From Saccoglossus kowalevskii (Eukaryota > Hemichordata > Enteropneusta > Harrimaniidae), in contig NW_003143821.1 in the NCBI RefSeq assembly GCF_000003605.2, positions 131,569 to 160,008 of the forward strand: a stretch of DNA of 28,440 bases. The letters run 5' to 3'. A model generated the notes under the pieces. That model ran no database searches. It was not told the DNA's origin and worked only from the letters and a program-made list of their open reading frames with translations. Each line of letters starts with the position of its first letter. The stretch's first letter is position 1. Made by a program: the position numbers and the translations under genes. Shown here in pieces: positions 1 to 12,200 of the stretch.

Positions 1-102
1 GCAGTAAGCGTTCAATGGCTGCCAGTTTGTTACATTATTCTCTATACAAGATAGATTTTGAACAACTTTTAACACAAAATTAGTTTTTTTCTTAAACAGA
101 TT

Positions 103-140
103 ATGGTGTACAGTATACTGAAATGATAAAATGGCACTGA
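103..140 (+). promoter_or_regulatory. Two short upstream ORFs in the FHIT leader
   Basis: ATG at 103 opens seven codons ending TGA 124-126. ATG at 123 opens ATG ATA AAA TGG CAC TGA, ending at 140, which overlaps the FHIT start at 131 in another frame. If the exon begins at 100 as its acceptor suggests, both are in the mRNA and could dampen translation. Regulatory effect is inference. Confidence 0.35.
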
Positions 141-242
141 GAACATACCAGTTTGGACAATATGTTATCAAAGCATCTTTTGTCTTCTACAAAACTCCAT
201 TGACGTATGCGTTTGTTAATATCAAGCCAGTTTTAACTGGAC
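131..242 (+). CDS. FHIT: FHIT coding exon 1 (N-terminal strand region)
   Basis: Encodes 37 residues from [10 protein letters not shown] to IKPVLTG plus the first base of the codon for His38. It ends GGAC, followed by donor gtatcc, so the intron is phase 1. The likely acceptor of this exon is cttaaacag ending at 99, leaving about 31 nt of 5' UTR in the exon. That leader holds two short upstream ATGs, at 103 and 123. This corresponds to human exon 5, the first coding exon there, so further untranslated exons and the promoter probably lie upstream of the window. Confidence 0.92.
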
Positions 243-3200
243 GTATCCTTTATTAGCTCCACTGTTATCGAAGATGACAGAGCAGAGTTGTTCATATAGG
301 TGTTTGTCAGTCGTTTGTCCGTTCTCTGTCAACAATTCTATTTTCATCTTCTTCTTGAAAACTACCTGCTCAGTTGTTTTGATACTCGGTATGTAGGTAG
401 CTTGGGTAGATCTATCAGATTTGATAATTTCGTGACGATGTCTTCAATTCTCTATTTGTGGCAAATATTTGTCTTTTTAGTCAAAACTGTTATCATTGAC
501 TTCTTCTTGAAAATGCTACTCCAATTGCTTTGATACATGTATATGTGTCACAGTGTAAGGCCTGCTTGTCGCAATTGAGAGGGCCACCACAGAACTCACA
601 CTGGACAGGGGGTTCCACTGCTGGAATGGGGTAGAGAAGACAATAGTACTGGAAATGAAATACACATACACCAAAATATTGAGTTAAAGCTCCTGGCTTT
701 AATACCTCTCAAAATAATTACATTGGTGATAACTCTCAACCCCAGGATGTAGAAATAGACGATAGTCAAGGGCTTCTGCAACACAGCAACGAAGAAATAC
801 AGTAGTCTTGCTTGCAGAGGAATGTTGTTACTCTGGAGGGCACTGCTGGAAGCAGGCGATCACAGAGCAGCTCATACATGTACAAGTCTCACAGAATGAT
901 GGTTGAAGCCTGTATCACTTGTCTCACAATATCATAGCAAAAACACACAAGATACTAAATTGAAATGATGGACCCCAACTGTCCTCGGTCTGCCCAATTT
1001 ATATGTCAGAATATCATCAACCAATTGTTTGGCACGAAAAATAAAAGCTTTAATACATCTCTCATTATGAATTACTTGTCCTCAATGTTTCATGGTTAGA
1101 ATTAAAATGGCTGAATGGTGGCTATTTTTTTAATTTTTCCAGTTTTGTAGGTTTTGAATTGTTTTTTTATTGGTCTTAAAAGGGTAGTAAAAAGACTTAC
1201 ATACAGGCTCTTCCTAATGTGGTTGCTGGAATCCTGCTCTATCAATTGGATGTGAACAAAAACTTCTTTCTTGTGAGTGATTAGTATTTTGTTTTTTGTG
1301 TTTGTGCATGACTTGACATAATTATCACAATATTCTTATACTGTAAAATGCTTTATTTCCTCTCAGAATTTATTTTCTCTGAAGGGATGATTCCGTGAAA
1401 ATAAAATCTAGCGAATATACCTTTTTTCCTATATCTCACATTCAACTCATTAAAAATCAGTGAAAATAAATTCCATACAAAACGTCCAAAAAGCCTTTTC
1501 AGCGAAAATTAATTCCAGCTAAAATAAAGTATTTTACAGTACATATGTAGAACAGCAGAACCCTTTCGACTGTTAGGTTAGTAATTAAACATTTAATTAA
1601 TAGTAGAAATAAACTGTAATTTTTTCTTAACTACAGTTTTTCTAGACGTTCTTGTTTCTCCTCTAAGGGTTGTTGAACGTTTCAAAGATCTGACACCAGG
1701 AGAAGTATCTGATTTATTCTGCTGTACACAACATATATCAAAAGTTGTTGAAGAGGTGTTTAAGGCGTCTTCCCTCACCATAGCCATACAGGTAAGAGTC
1801 AGAGTTTCACCTTCATTTCCAGCTGTGGTTGTCATTGTTTTTAAACATATATATTTGCTCTATCAGTAGCACATACACTCATATATGTAAATTAAAGAGG
1901 TGTGTCTAAGCTAAAAAAAAATGATTCTCAATCCCAACAACAGTGTGATGATGTGCCCTTATTTTCTTGTTTTTTAAAATTTTTTCATGTTATTGAATCT
2001 GAAATTATACATACCCTGGTAATAGAGCCAATAATTACTGTCTTAATAGTAGGTCATGCACTTTACTTTGTGTATAGGCACATCAAAAATAAATTGAAAC
2101 AATTTTTTTAAAAACAAAAGTATTTGCCTCAAGAGGGCAGTGTTTCACTAAAATGAGAAGTCAGCCCTGCTACATGTATGAAGTTAGCTCGTGTTTGTTA
2201 AGAAGATTTTTAAAATGGATGTTATTGAGGGAATCCAGGACCAGCACTTAAGTGAGAAACAAATATTTAACGTTCATTGTAAGAATTGTACAAATGTCAC
2301 TTATATGTATCATACAGTTGAGCCAATAAAAATAACTAGGGCGTAAAATGGAAGGCAAATTTTTTGTAGATCTCTGGCTATGATGTCACTGAAAAGCAGC
2401 TAACTTTAGTGAATAAAAGAGGAATTACTTTTCTATACAATAATGCAAGGGAAGGTAAGCGAAGCTGGTTGAAAAACTGCATTATTATTTTAGTACACAC
2501 ATCAGATATTTTGGCAATTTAGTTTTGTTTACTTTTATTGAATTATGAAAATGAAAAGGTACAGTTGAATAGAAGAATAGGTCCAAATAATTTGTCTCAG
2601 GATTATTTTTATTAAAGATGATCTCACACTTTCCAAAAATAAACATTTATAATCTTTCATATTGTTTATTAAAATTTTGATTACGCCCATGAACAACATA
2701 AAACCATGTTTATTTAGGCCACACTGATTTAATTTTATGGATGACATCCTCTGAAGACCCCAAAACTAATGCTAGAGGGCGAAAAAAAAAAAATCTGCCA
2801 AAAAAAAAAAATGCTGCTAAAAACCACAGGTTTACGGAGCTACCGGTATTATTACGAATTTAACCACAGTGTATCAAAAAAAAAACAAGTCTTTATTTGT
2901 AGGAGGCACATGTTGATGTACACATTTCGTACTGTATTACTGTCACAGGTATCATCACCTTTGATTTTGAAAAGGCAAGAGGATAAGGCAGATGTTAGCT
3001 TTGCCAAAGGCATACACATCAACTCAATAATAAAGAAAAACTTACTGTGTTGTATTGAAAAAAAAAAAACTACAGCTTTTAAAGTGACACTTCAGATAGA
3101 CTAAGTGTAGACACAAATGCTTTAGAACTACTTCAACTATGTAACAAATTATAAGAGCCTCGATATTGAAAAAAAACCACCAACGTCACCCCGTAAGGGA

Positions 3201-6200
3201 ACTTCGGCCAAGGAGCTTCTGCTGCTTTAGTTGCAGTTTTGTCGACTTCAATGCGGACAAAGCAACCGAACTGATTTGTCGCCTGACCGACTTTTAGGCC
3301 ACCATACACCTCCACTCCTCTCCCATTTCTCTCATCATTGCAGAAGAAACGCGGGACAGCCACTCTGGACAATATGTTCTCAAAGTTGTCTGGGCGAAAC
3401 TCGCTTGCCGCTACTGACCTCTCGTATAGCTGTGTAAACGTCTCCCTGGCCAACGTCAATTGCGTACCAGTCTACAACAATCCCTTCGTTTCACCTCTGA
3501 ACTTTTATGCTCACGTATTTTGGTGGTGTGGTCGCCATGTTGGATCATTTATGGCAAAATTTGCATGTTTTGAGGCAATCTCTTTCCCATAGGTCTTTGC
3601 GCTTTACGTAACGCGCATCTACATGTAACTGTGCGGAGTTTGGTTTTGAGGTAGTCCAAAACGAGTTTTAAGACAAGTCGGCACTTTGCGACAATATGAG
3701 TCGACAAGTTCCGGACAGAAAACCGATCTGTGGAGACTCGTCGTCGGAGATTTATTTTTTTTTTTTGTGTGAGAACAGGCGAAAACTAATGCGCGCGCGG
3801 ATGTCATCCATAAAATTAAATCGGTGTAGCCTTAGTCAAAATTAAAGTGCAGCACCAAAATTGTGGGTTCAAACATGTCATCTAAATGATTAGTTTTAGT
3901 GTTTGTGTTCCAGTACAAAATAGTCTTCTTTTTATAATGTTTTTCATATTCCTATTTACTTTTTATAATGTTTTTCATATTCCTATTTACTTTTTATAAT
4001 GTTTTTCATATTCCTATTTACTTTTTATAATGTTTTTCATATTCCTATTTACTTTTTATAATGTTTTTCATATTCCTATTTACTTTTTATAATCAAAAAT
4101 TGTCTTGAACATCAGTGCTTTATACAGATGGGGAATGTGAAATTCATATGTTGAGATACTGAACACTAGAGGGCTCTGTCTCACTTAATAAGCTAGCAAT
4201 GTTTACCATTATGTATTTCCAGGATGGGCCAGAAGCTGGACAAACAGTAAAGGTAAAAAAAACTTATTTCACATTTCAACTTATTTTTTTCAACAGAATT
4301 TTTTTATTTTCTTCTTTTTGGAGATATTAGATTTGACTTGTCACCCCAGCCATAAGCTTGCATGCCACTAAAGAATCTGTGTATTATATTTTGAGAAGCT
4401 CAGGAAAATGTTGTATATATATTATAGTAATTGAGTGACACTTTTACCTTTGCTTTATTGAATTGATTTGGAAAATGAGAATTTCTGTGGTTACCAGGTA
4501 TCCTTGGGCAGACATCAGGGTATTTTCACTGCCTGGCAACCATCACTGTGAAAACAAAGGCCGGTAACTCTTTAAAAAAATGTACTCTGGGATAGTTGTT
4601 GAGACTCTTCTGAACAGTGTAACAAGATTTCCCTTACACTTGCAACATAATATAAATTTGGTTGTTCAGGATTACTTCAAAGTTGAGTTTGTACTGTTTT
4701 CTTGACACCATTTTTAATTTTTTCCTAGAGCTAGAAGTAAAATCCCTTTTTTATGGACTAACCTGTTATAGCATGGTATTTGAGATCAAATTACTGACAA
4801 CTCGACAAAAAGCAACAAATTGACAAAAAAAAGAGCCTACTAGTATACTATTCAAATTACTGGTTTGAATATTAAGAATCTTAAGATTCAAATTTAAACC
4901 AAAATTTTAGTTTATGTCATATTATTTCATTTCAGCATGTTCATGTTCACATATTACCGCGAAGAGAAGGAGATTTCCAGAATAACGATGATGTTTACGA
5001 AAAGGTTTGTATATAGCTTGCAAATGTGAGCCTTTTATTGAAGTGAAACCCCACCAATTTGAGCTCGATGACAAGACTGAGAGCAAGGGTTGTCATATAG
5101 TCAACAACATTGCTGAGTATGAACCCAGTTAAGTATTTTAATTGTTTTTAAAGACCTTAGCCAAGGTGGATTGCCACCATCATCCAGGTAGCCAAGATGG
5201 ATTGCCACCATCATCAAGGTTGCCATGGTGGATTGCCACCATCATCCAGGTAGCCATGGTGGATTGCCACCATCATCGAGGTAGCCATCGTGGATTGCCA
5301 TCATCATCCAGGTGGCCAAGGTGGATTGCCATCATCATCCAGGTGGCCAAGGTGGATTGCCATCATCATCCAGGTGGCCAAGGTGGATTGCCATCATCAT
5401 CCAGGTAGCCAAGGTAAATTGCCATCATCCAGGTAGCCAAGGTGGATTGCCACCATCATCCAAGTAGCCATGGTGGGTTTCTGCCATCATCCAGGTAGCC
5501 AAGGTGGATTGCCACTATCATCCAGGTAGTCAAGGTGGATTGCCATCATCATCCAGGTGGCCAAGGTCGATTGCCACCATCATCCAGGTAGCCATGGTGG
5601 ATTGCCACCATCATCCATGTAGCCATGGTGGATTGCCACTATCATTCAGGTAGCCATGGTGGATTGCCACCATCATCCAGGTAGCCAACGTGGATTGCCA
5701 CTATCATCCAGGTAGCCATGGTGGATAGCCACTATCATCCAGGTAGCCATGGTGGATTGCCACCATCATCCAGGTAGCCATGGTGGATTGCCACCATCAT
5801 CCAGGTAGCTAAGGTGGATTGCCATCATCATCCAGGTAGCCAAGGTAGATTTCCACCATCATCCAGGTAGCCAAGGTCGATTTCCACCATCATCCAGGTA
5901 GCCATGGTGGATTGCCATCTTCATCCAGGTAGCCAAGGTGGATTGCTAACATCATCCAGGTAGCCATGGTGGATTACCTCCATCATCCAGGTGGCCATGT
6001 GGATTGCCATCATCATACAAATACAGTAACTCGGTCATAAATTGAAAGATGGTGGGGCGGGCTGTGACATAATGTCATTTTTAGGCTGAACGATAAATAC
6101 TACAATCTTATGAAATATGATATGTCACCATAGATTATCTCTAATTGTCCATAGAGGGCAGCCAACCTTTAGCAAGCATTGAACACATTTCTATATTGGA

Positions 6201-9200
6201 ACTATAGATGGCGCTCCACCTTGTATTTGCTTTTTAGATTCATTGCATATCAATTTAATTAATCAATAGGATTTTTCTATAGTATATTTTTAAACCAAGG
6301 TAAATTTTGTTAAAAGTTAGGATTGGACTATTCGTAATCTTGGAGTTGGAGTTGGGGGTTGAGGTTGAAAACTGATTTGAATCTGTCTTTCCTAAAAACA
6401 CATATCTAACCCACAATGAGCTTTCATTAAAGTCACTTGCTTAGAAAATTGGGGGGAGAAAAATAACAAATTTTGATAAACTGAGAATGTAATTGCCATG
6501 CTTAGATTTGTAATGACCGCTGTGTGAACTGTTGTGTCGACATCAGTGTAACGTATCAATTGAGGTTGTCGTAGAGGGCTAATGAAGTGGCACTAACATG
6601 AGAGATGTTTCTGGCTTAGAAAATAATTACTGTTTAACTATTGGATTTGAACTTCAAAACATAGAAACATTAGCGAAGCACTTTGGCATGCACATATGAT
6701 ATAAATCTGAATTTTACATATAATGGGGTATCTAATGCACCTCATATATTAATTTGTTGTCTTCCGATAATTTATTGTGTGTGCGTTTGTCATCGCTCAT
6801 TCCATCTGGTTGTCTCGTAATACTTGAAACTGATTTAAACATGGTAAAATAAACTATATTGTTTGCTTGGAATTTATGGCACTTTATTTTGGTAATGGTT
6901 TTTTAAAAAACAACCTTAGTTTGATTTATTCCTGTTTGCATTAAATTATTCAATGAAAAGTTAGTGAATTTCTGTCTATTAAACCAAATACCTCCTTAAG
7001 TCAAACACCACTGTAGACAAAACACCTCTGTAAACCAAACACCTCTTTAAACCAACCAAACACCTCTTTAAACCAACCAAACACCTCTTTAAACCAAAAA
7101 CCACTGTAAACCAAGCACCTCTGTAAACCAAGCACCTCTGTAAACCAATCACCTCTGTAAACCAAGCACCTCTGTAAACCAAACACATCTTTGAACCAAA
7201 CCACACTGTAAACTAAACACCTATAAATCAAACACCTATAAACCAAACACCTATAAACCAAATACCTGTATACCAAACACCTGTATACCAAATACCTGTA
7301 AACCAAATACCTATAAACCAAATACCTGTAAACCAAACACCTATAAACCAAATACCTGTAAACCAAACACCTATAAACCAAATACATGTAAACCAAACAC
7401 CTGTAAACCAAACACCTATAAACCAAATACCTGTAAACCAAACACATATAAACCAAATACATGTAAACCAAACACCTATAAACCAAATACCTGTAAACCA
7501 AACACCTGTAAACCAATTAAACACCTATAAACCAAATACCTGTAAACCAAATACCTATAAACCAAATACCTGTAAACCAAACACCTTTTAAAACCAAATA
7601 CCTCTGTAAATCAAACAAATTTTTTCAGTCACTGTTTACCTTAGATAGGTGATACTGTAAAATTACAAATGGTACATGTTTTCAGCGTCCTAGGGTGTCA
7701 TGTCAATGAATCGTATTTGGGACTCTTTGTTCAGTGATCAAAGATGGACTATATTACAAAATCAATATTTGATGTGAAGCATTTACCACTAAGATTAGTC
7801 CGAGATGCACACAACACTCTTGAGTTGTTTCCTGAATAGTCATTAGGTCACTCGCATGTAAATTTATAGGACAACTATCTTCCATGTTTTTACATCGTCT
7901 GAGCGAACACCAAACATTTTGTACTTCCTAGGTTAGGTTATGCCAAGCACACTACCTGAGTAGGACTCAAACTGCAATGTATGACAGGATTTATTGTAAT
8001 GAAGAAAATAATAACTTGGTCGATAAACAGCCAATCCATCAAGTTTCAATCAATATCATTTTTAAATTTGATTTTTGGTTAGTTACTCAAAATTGAAAGA
8101 GGGTTTTATTAAACAAAGTTTTGCTGACCATGCCACTTTAATACATTAAAGCGCATACTCATTTCATCAAGCAGCCACATTTCTAAAAGATCAAATATGG
8201 TACACACTAATAATAGCTCTCATATACAACCCAGAGTAGACCAAATGTGTATTGGAAAATGCACAATATGATATTTTACGTTTGATGTATTTTTGTGTAA
8301 ATTGCATGCAAAAAAAATTATTGCTCGTCAGCCATTGACCTTAAAACAATTTTTTTTTTAAATATAAATTGTGTAAAATTTGATTTGTGAGGAGTGCACT
8401 ACCATGTAAAATTTAATTATTTAGAAGTCATTTTTACAAACAGTTATTCACGGTTGAAGTCAAGATCTTTTTTTCTCTTAGATTACTATGACTGTAAATC
8501 TTATATTGCCACTGATTGTCACAGAAAAGTGTTTTACATTGCATATAGTATAGTGTTTCTGTAAGTAATATCAGAGCAAATAGATGTAATGTGAATGCAT
8601 GAGAAATTGCAGTCAACCATTTCACCTTTCGCAAAATAAACATCAACTTTTTTCAATTTTTTTTTACTAATTTTGTAGATAACTTGTAAATTATGTCAAT
8701 TTGGTCCCAAATTAATAAAGAAATTAATTTTAAAAACATAAAAATATGTGCAAAATGTGCACCCAAATTTGCAATGGGGATCAATGAAACGGTATTGCTA
8801 GAATAGTTTTATGTGCGAGTGAATGTTTGCAATTTGAAAACCATAGCACGACTTTACAACTCACCAGTATGGGTAGTACAGATTCCCATAATGCATCATA
8901 TGTGCAGTAAAATGGGACTTCCTGTTGTGATAGACAATGGAATTATTATGAATTGTCGTTTCTAGCAAGCAGCTGTGGTTATGCTCGCATTTGATTGCTT
9001 TAAACACCATAATTATTATCTCCAAAATACAGATGTAAAACATTTCACAAATTTTTATGTATTTTTTATGATTTTTGAACAAATGAACATACTGTCTTAT
9101 TGAATTACATGTACAAGGTAAGGTCCTGCTGAACATTTTTGAAATAGTCTGGAAAAAATAATGTGGGTTTATTTTGTGAAATGTTGAAATGAGGTGCAGA

Positions 9201-12200
9201 AGGCGTCATCAATTAATAGTTTTAGTTTAATTACATCTTTTCATGTGATACACACACATAAAATAAGACCATTGCAGCATGGATTTCACGTTTACTAAAA
9301 TTTGTACATCAATATACACATGTATTGAATTTGCAATGATTGTCATTGATAGATTCCAGTGATATATGCTGCATGGAGTCATATTCTGCAATAATTCCTC
9401 ATTGCACGTTTGGTTTCAATTTTCCAATCGTATTTCAAACTGACAACTTTACATCCAGCTCATAAAATGTCAGCCCCTAAAGTAGGTTTACACTAAGTGA
9501 ATCAGTAATGTTGTGTACACACACTGTGTTGACTACAATATGTGTGATTCTCTTCCCATATACTCTCAAAAGTGCATTGTGGTTTTGAAGACAGGCTTAA
9601 ACCGTTTCCATGGAAACCCTGGCTCATTCCCTCCAGCTCAATATAAAACATTTTTTTTTTTTCAAAGGAAATAATGATATAAGGCTATATGCAACTGTTT
9701 TGTTCATGGCTGTTTCCTTCATTCTATTTATATTCCTAGTGGGTGAGATAGGATTGCAGCCAGCGTGCCTTTTGTACAAATAGTGCTACTATTCTCAAAC
9801 AAATTTATGTAAATTTCTTTTTGCTGCTTTCTCCATATGTATATTTCAACTTTGAGCTTGAATGATATTCGCAAGAAATTAAATAAATTATTTGAAGAAA
9901 ATTGGAAAAATGATATACACAATGACAATAGAAAGCAAATTGGATTCTCTAACAAGTTTGAACATAGAGATTGTTTAAGAATAAGTTTAAAGATGAAAGT
10001 TGTATGTTGATATCAAAAATATTCAACTTTGTATGAACTAAACTAGATTATTACTGCAGTCATTTTCCCGAGAAATTAAACCTGGTAGACGTGAATTGCA
10101 GATTGCAGTAAATTCTTGAATACGAGATAAATGTACACAAATGGAAGGTGAAAGTGAAAAGCACGTTGTGATGAATTGCCTATTAACTGGGCACATAGAC
10201 AGCACTCATTAAAGCAGAAACCATATTAGTAATTTTGGAAACAGTAATGATAGTGATAATCTTATTTTTATTATCAGCAGCAGACATGTGTCATTCATAG
10301 TTCAATTCATTAAGGTCAGTCTAAATACTAGATTTACCATTTTTATCTTTTCTGGAGGATGTATTAGCTAATAAACATTATGATTATACACAGAATGTTT
10401 TTTTCGCATTCAATTGAAACCTATATTGCGACAGCTCTCCAATGTACTACTACTGTAAAATACTTTATTTTAGCTGGAATTAATTTTCTCTGAAAAGGCT
10501 TTTTGGGTGTTTTGTATTGAATTTATTTTCACTGATTTTTGACGAGTTGAATGTGAAATATAGGAAAAAAGGTATATTCGCTGGATTTTATTTTCACTGA
10601 ACCATTCCATCGGCGAAAATAGCGGAAATAAATTCCAAGCGAAAATAAAGTATTCTACAGTATGTATAATTGACTTTATTGTTCAGACATACTTGTAGAT
10701 TGATTATGGTAATTACTGATTGATTGTATCAGAATCCAGTCATTTGATAGCGACTGTTATTGATTACCTGACTTTAAACACAAGGGAGTATCTCGCAAGT
10801 TCTCACTAACCAACCTTTGATTACAGATTACTTTTCACACACATATAAATAAGTAAATTATTTAATATTGTATGCGCATAGCTAAGTGATTGATTAATGT
10901 TCTAATTCATATCACTGTATGAGCAAAGTTACTTGTAAGTTAAAAAAAAAAATCCATATGGACGTCTACTCTGGATGTATCAGTAGATAAATTGAGATCA
11001 TCCTGGGGTTACTTCCTGCTTGTAGAGTTGTTTATTTCATGTAACCTTTGTATAAAAGTGCTGCAAGGCTGTCTGATCTATAGAGGAATGCATATACTGT
11101 AGAATACTTTATTTTAGTTGGAATTAATTTTAATTAATTTTAGGTGTTTTCACTGATTGTTGGCGAGTTGAATATAAAATATAGGAAAAAAGGTATATTC
11201 GCTGGATTTTATTTTCACAGAGTCATTCCTGCAGCTAAAATAGCGAAAATTAATTCCAAGCGAAAATAAAGTATTTTACAGTATATGGATCAAACAGACC
11301 AAGTCTATTTGCTGCATATACCAGTAACTATTCTAATGCTTCGAGGAACTAATAATTTTTTTTTCAGGTGGCTGAATTCGGTTTAGTGGGTTTTAGGCTA
11401 TGGTAACGTATTTGTAGAATTAAATATTTCAGTGGAGGTACCGATAATTTCAGATCAGACAGTGTGTGAATCCTAGAGACAAACAGAGAACGTACACTGT
11501 GATGGATTGACAGCATTCGGCAATTTTTTTTTCTCGGATTTTTATGTTTAAGAAAACATTTCCTGTGTCATTGGTGTTGATTTGTAATCGCCATCACTGA
11601 AATTTTGGACAGTGAAAGCGCATAGCTTATACGCTATATACCAAAATTACAAGTGTAAAGATGGCCGTGGGTTGCATCCAGGTCCTCTGAAAACGCCATT
11701 TATTGAAATCTAATTTTGTTGAGCAAACCTCAGAGATGTGGTACAGGATGACAACATACTTGGCTCTGTCGCTAGCTTGAGATGCTTAGTCTCTCTCTGT
11801 CGGCCGCACACTGGTGATTTCATGTGCCAATTCGCATAATAGTGCGTTATGTGTCATCATTTTCTACAGTTCCCATCACACAAAAAATCTCAATAAAAAT
11901 AGTCACTGCTCGACCTTCAGTTTTCAGTTCGTCCATGCAAATGTATCATCAATATTTTGATAAGATTTTTCATCTTGTATTTAAACAAAATTAGAGAAAT
12001 TGTCCACTATTAAAGTAATTTTGAAATTCTGATTTTTTCATCTTTATGTAGTTTTGAATTGTCCAAGTAGTAAAAGAATTTTGAAATTCTGTAATTGCTG
12101 TGTTACAATGTAGTATATCGCATACGAGTTGTTCTTATAATTGTTGAGACAAGTAATATTTTAATAATTCAGTATAAAGCAAATGGGTTTATACGGGTTT

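Noticed and set aside
1593-1835. 80-codon minus-strand frame
   Set aside because: Antisense shadow of FHIT coding exon 2.
2769-3104. Lys-rich 111-codon + frame
   Set aside because: Driven by several A-runs inside the TIR element; no recognisable protein.
3231-3592. Two + frames over the G+C-rich part of the TIR element
   Set aside because: They oppose the minus-strand coding-like stretch, which has the more protein-like composition and an ATGGCG start.
3929-4093. CRISPR-like array (31-bp repeats)
   Set aside because: Repeats are head-to-tail with no spacers, in an animal intron.
5142-5408. His-rich 88-codon open frame
   Set aside because: It lies wholly in the 31-bp minisatellite and begins without a good ATG; the frame rotates with each unit.
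6205-6225. CTCF-like site near ATAGATGGCGCTCC
   Set aside because: Single short partial match, too weak to list as a feature.
6979-7524. Three overlapping minus-strand frames of pentapeptide repeats (LVYRC type)
   Set aside because: Produced by the 15-bp tandem repeat staying in frame; several frames are open at once, which is not expected of a gene.
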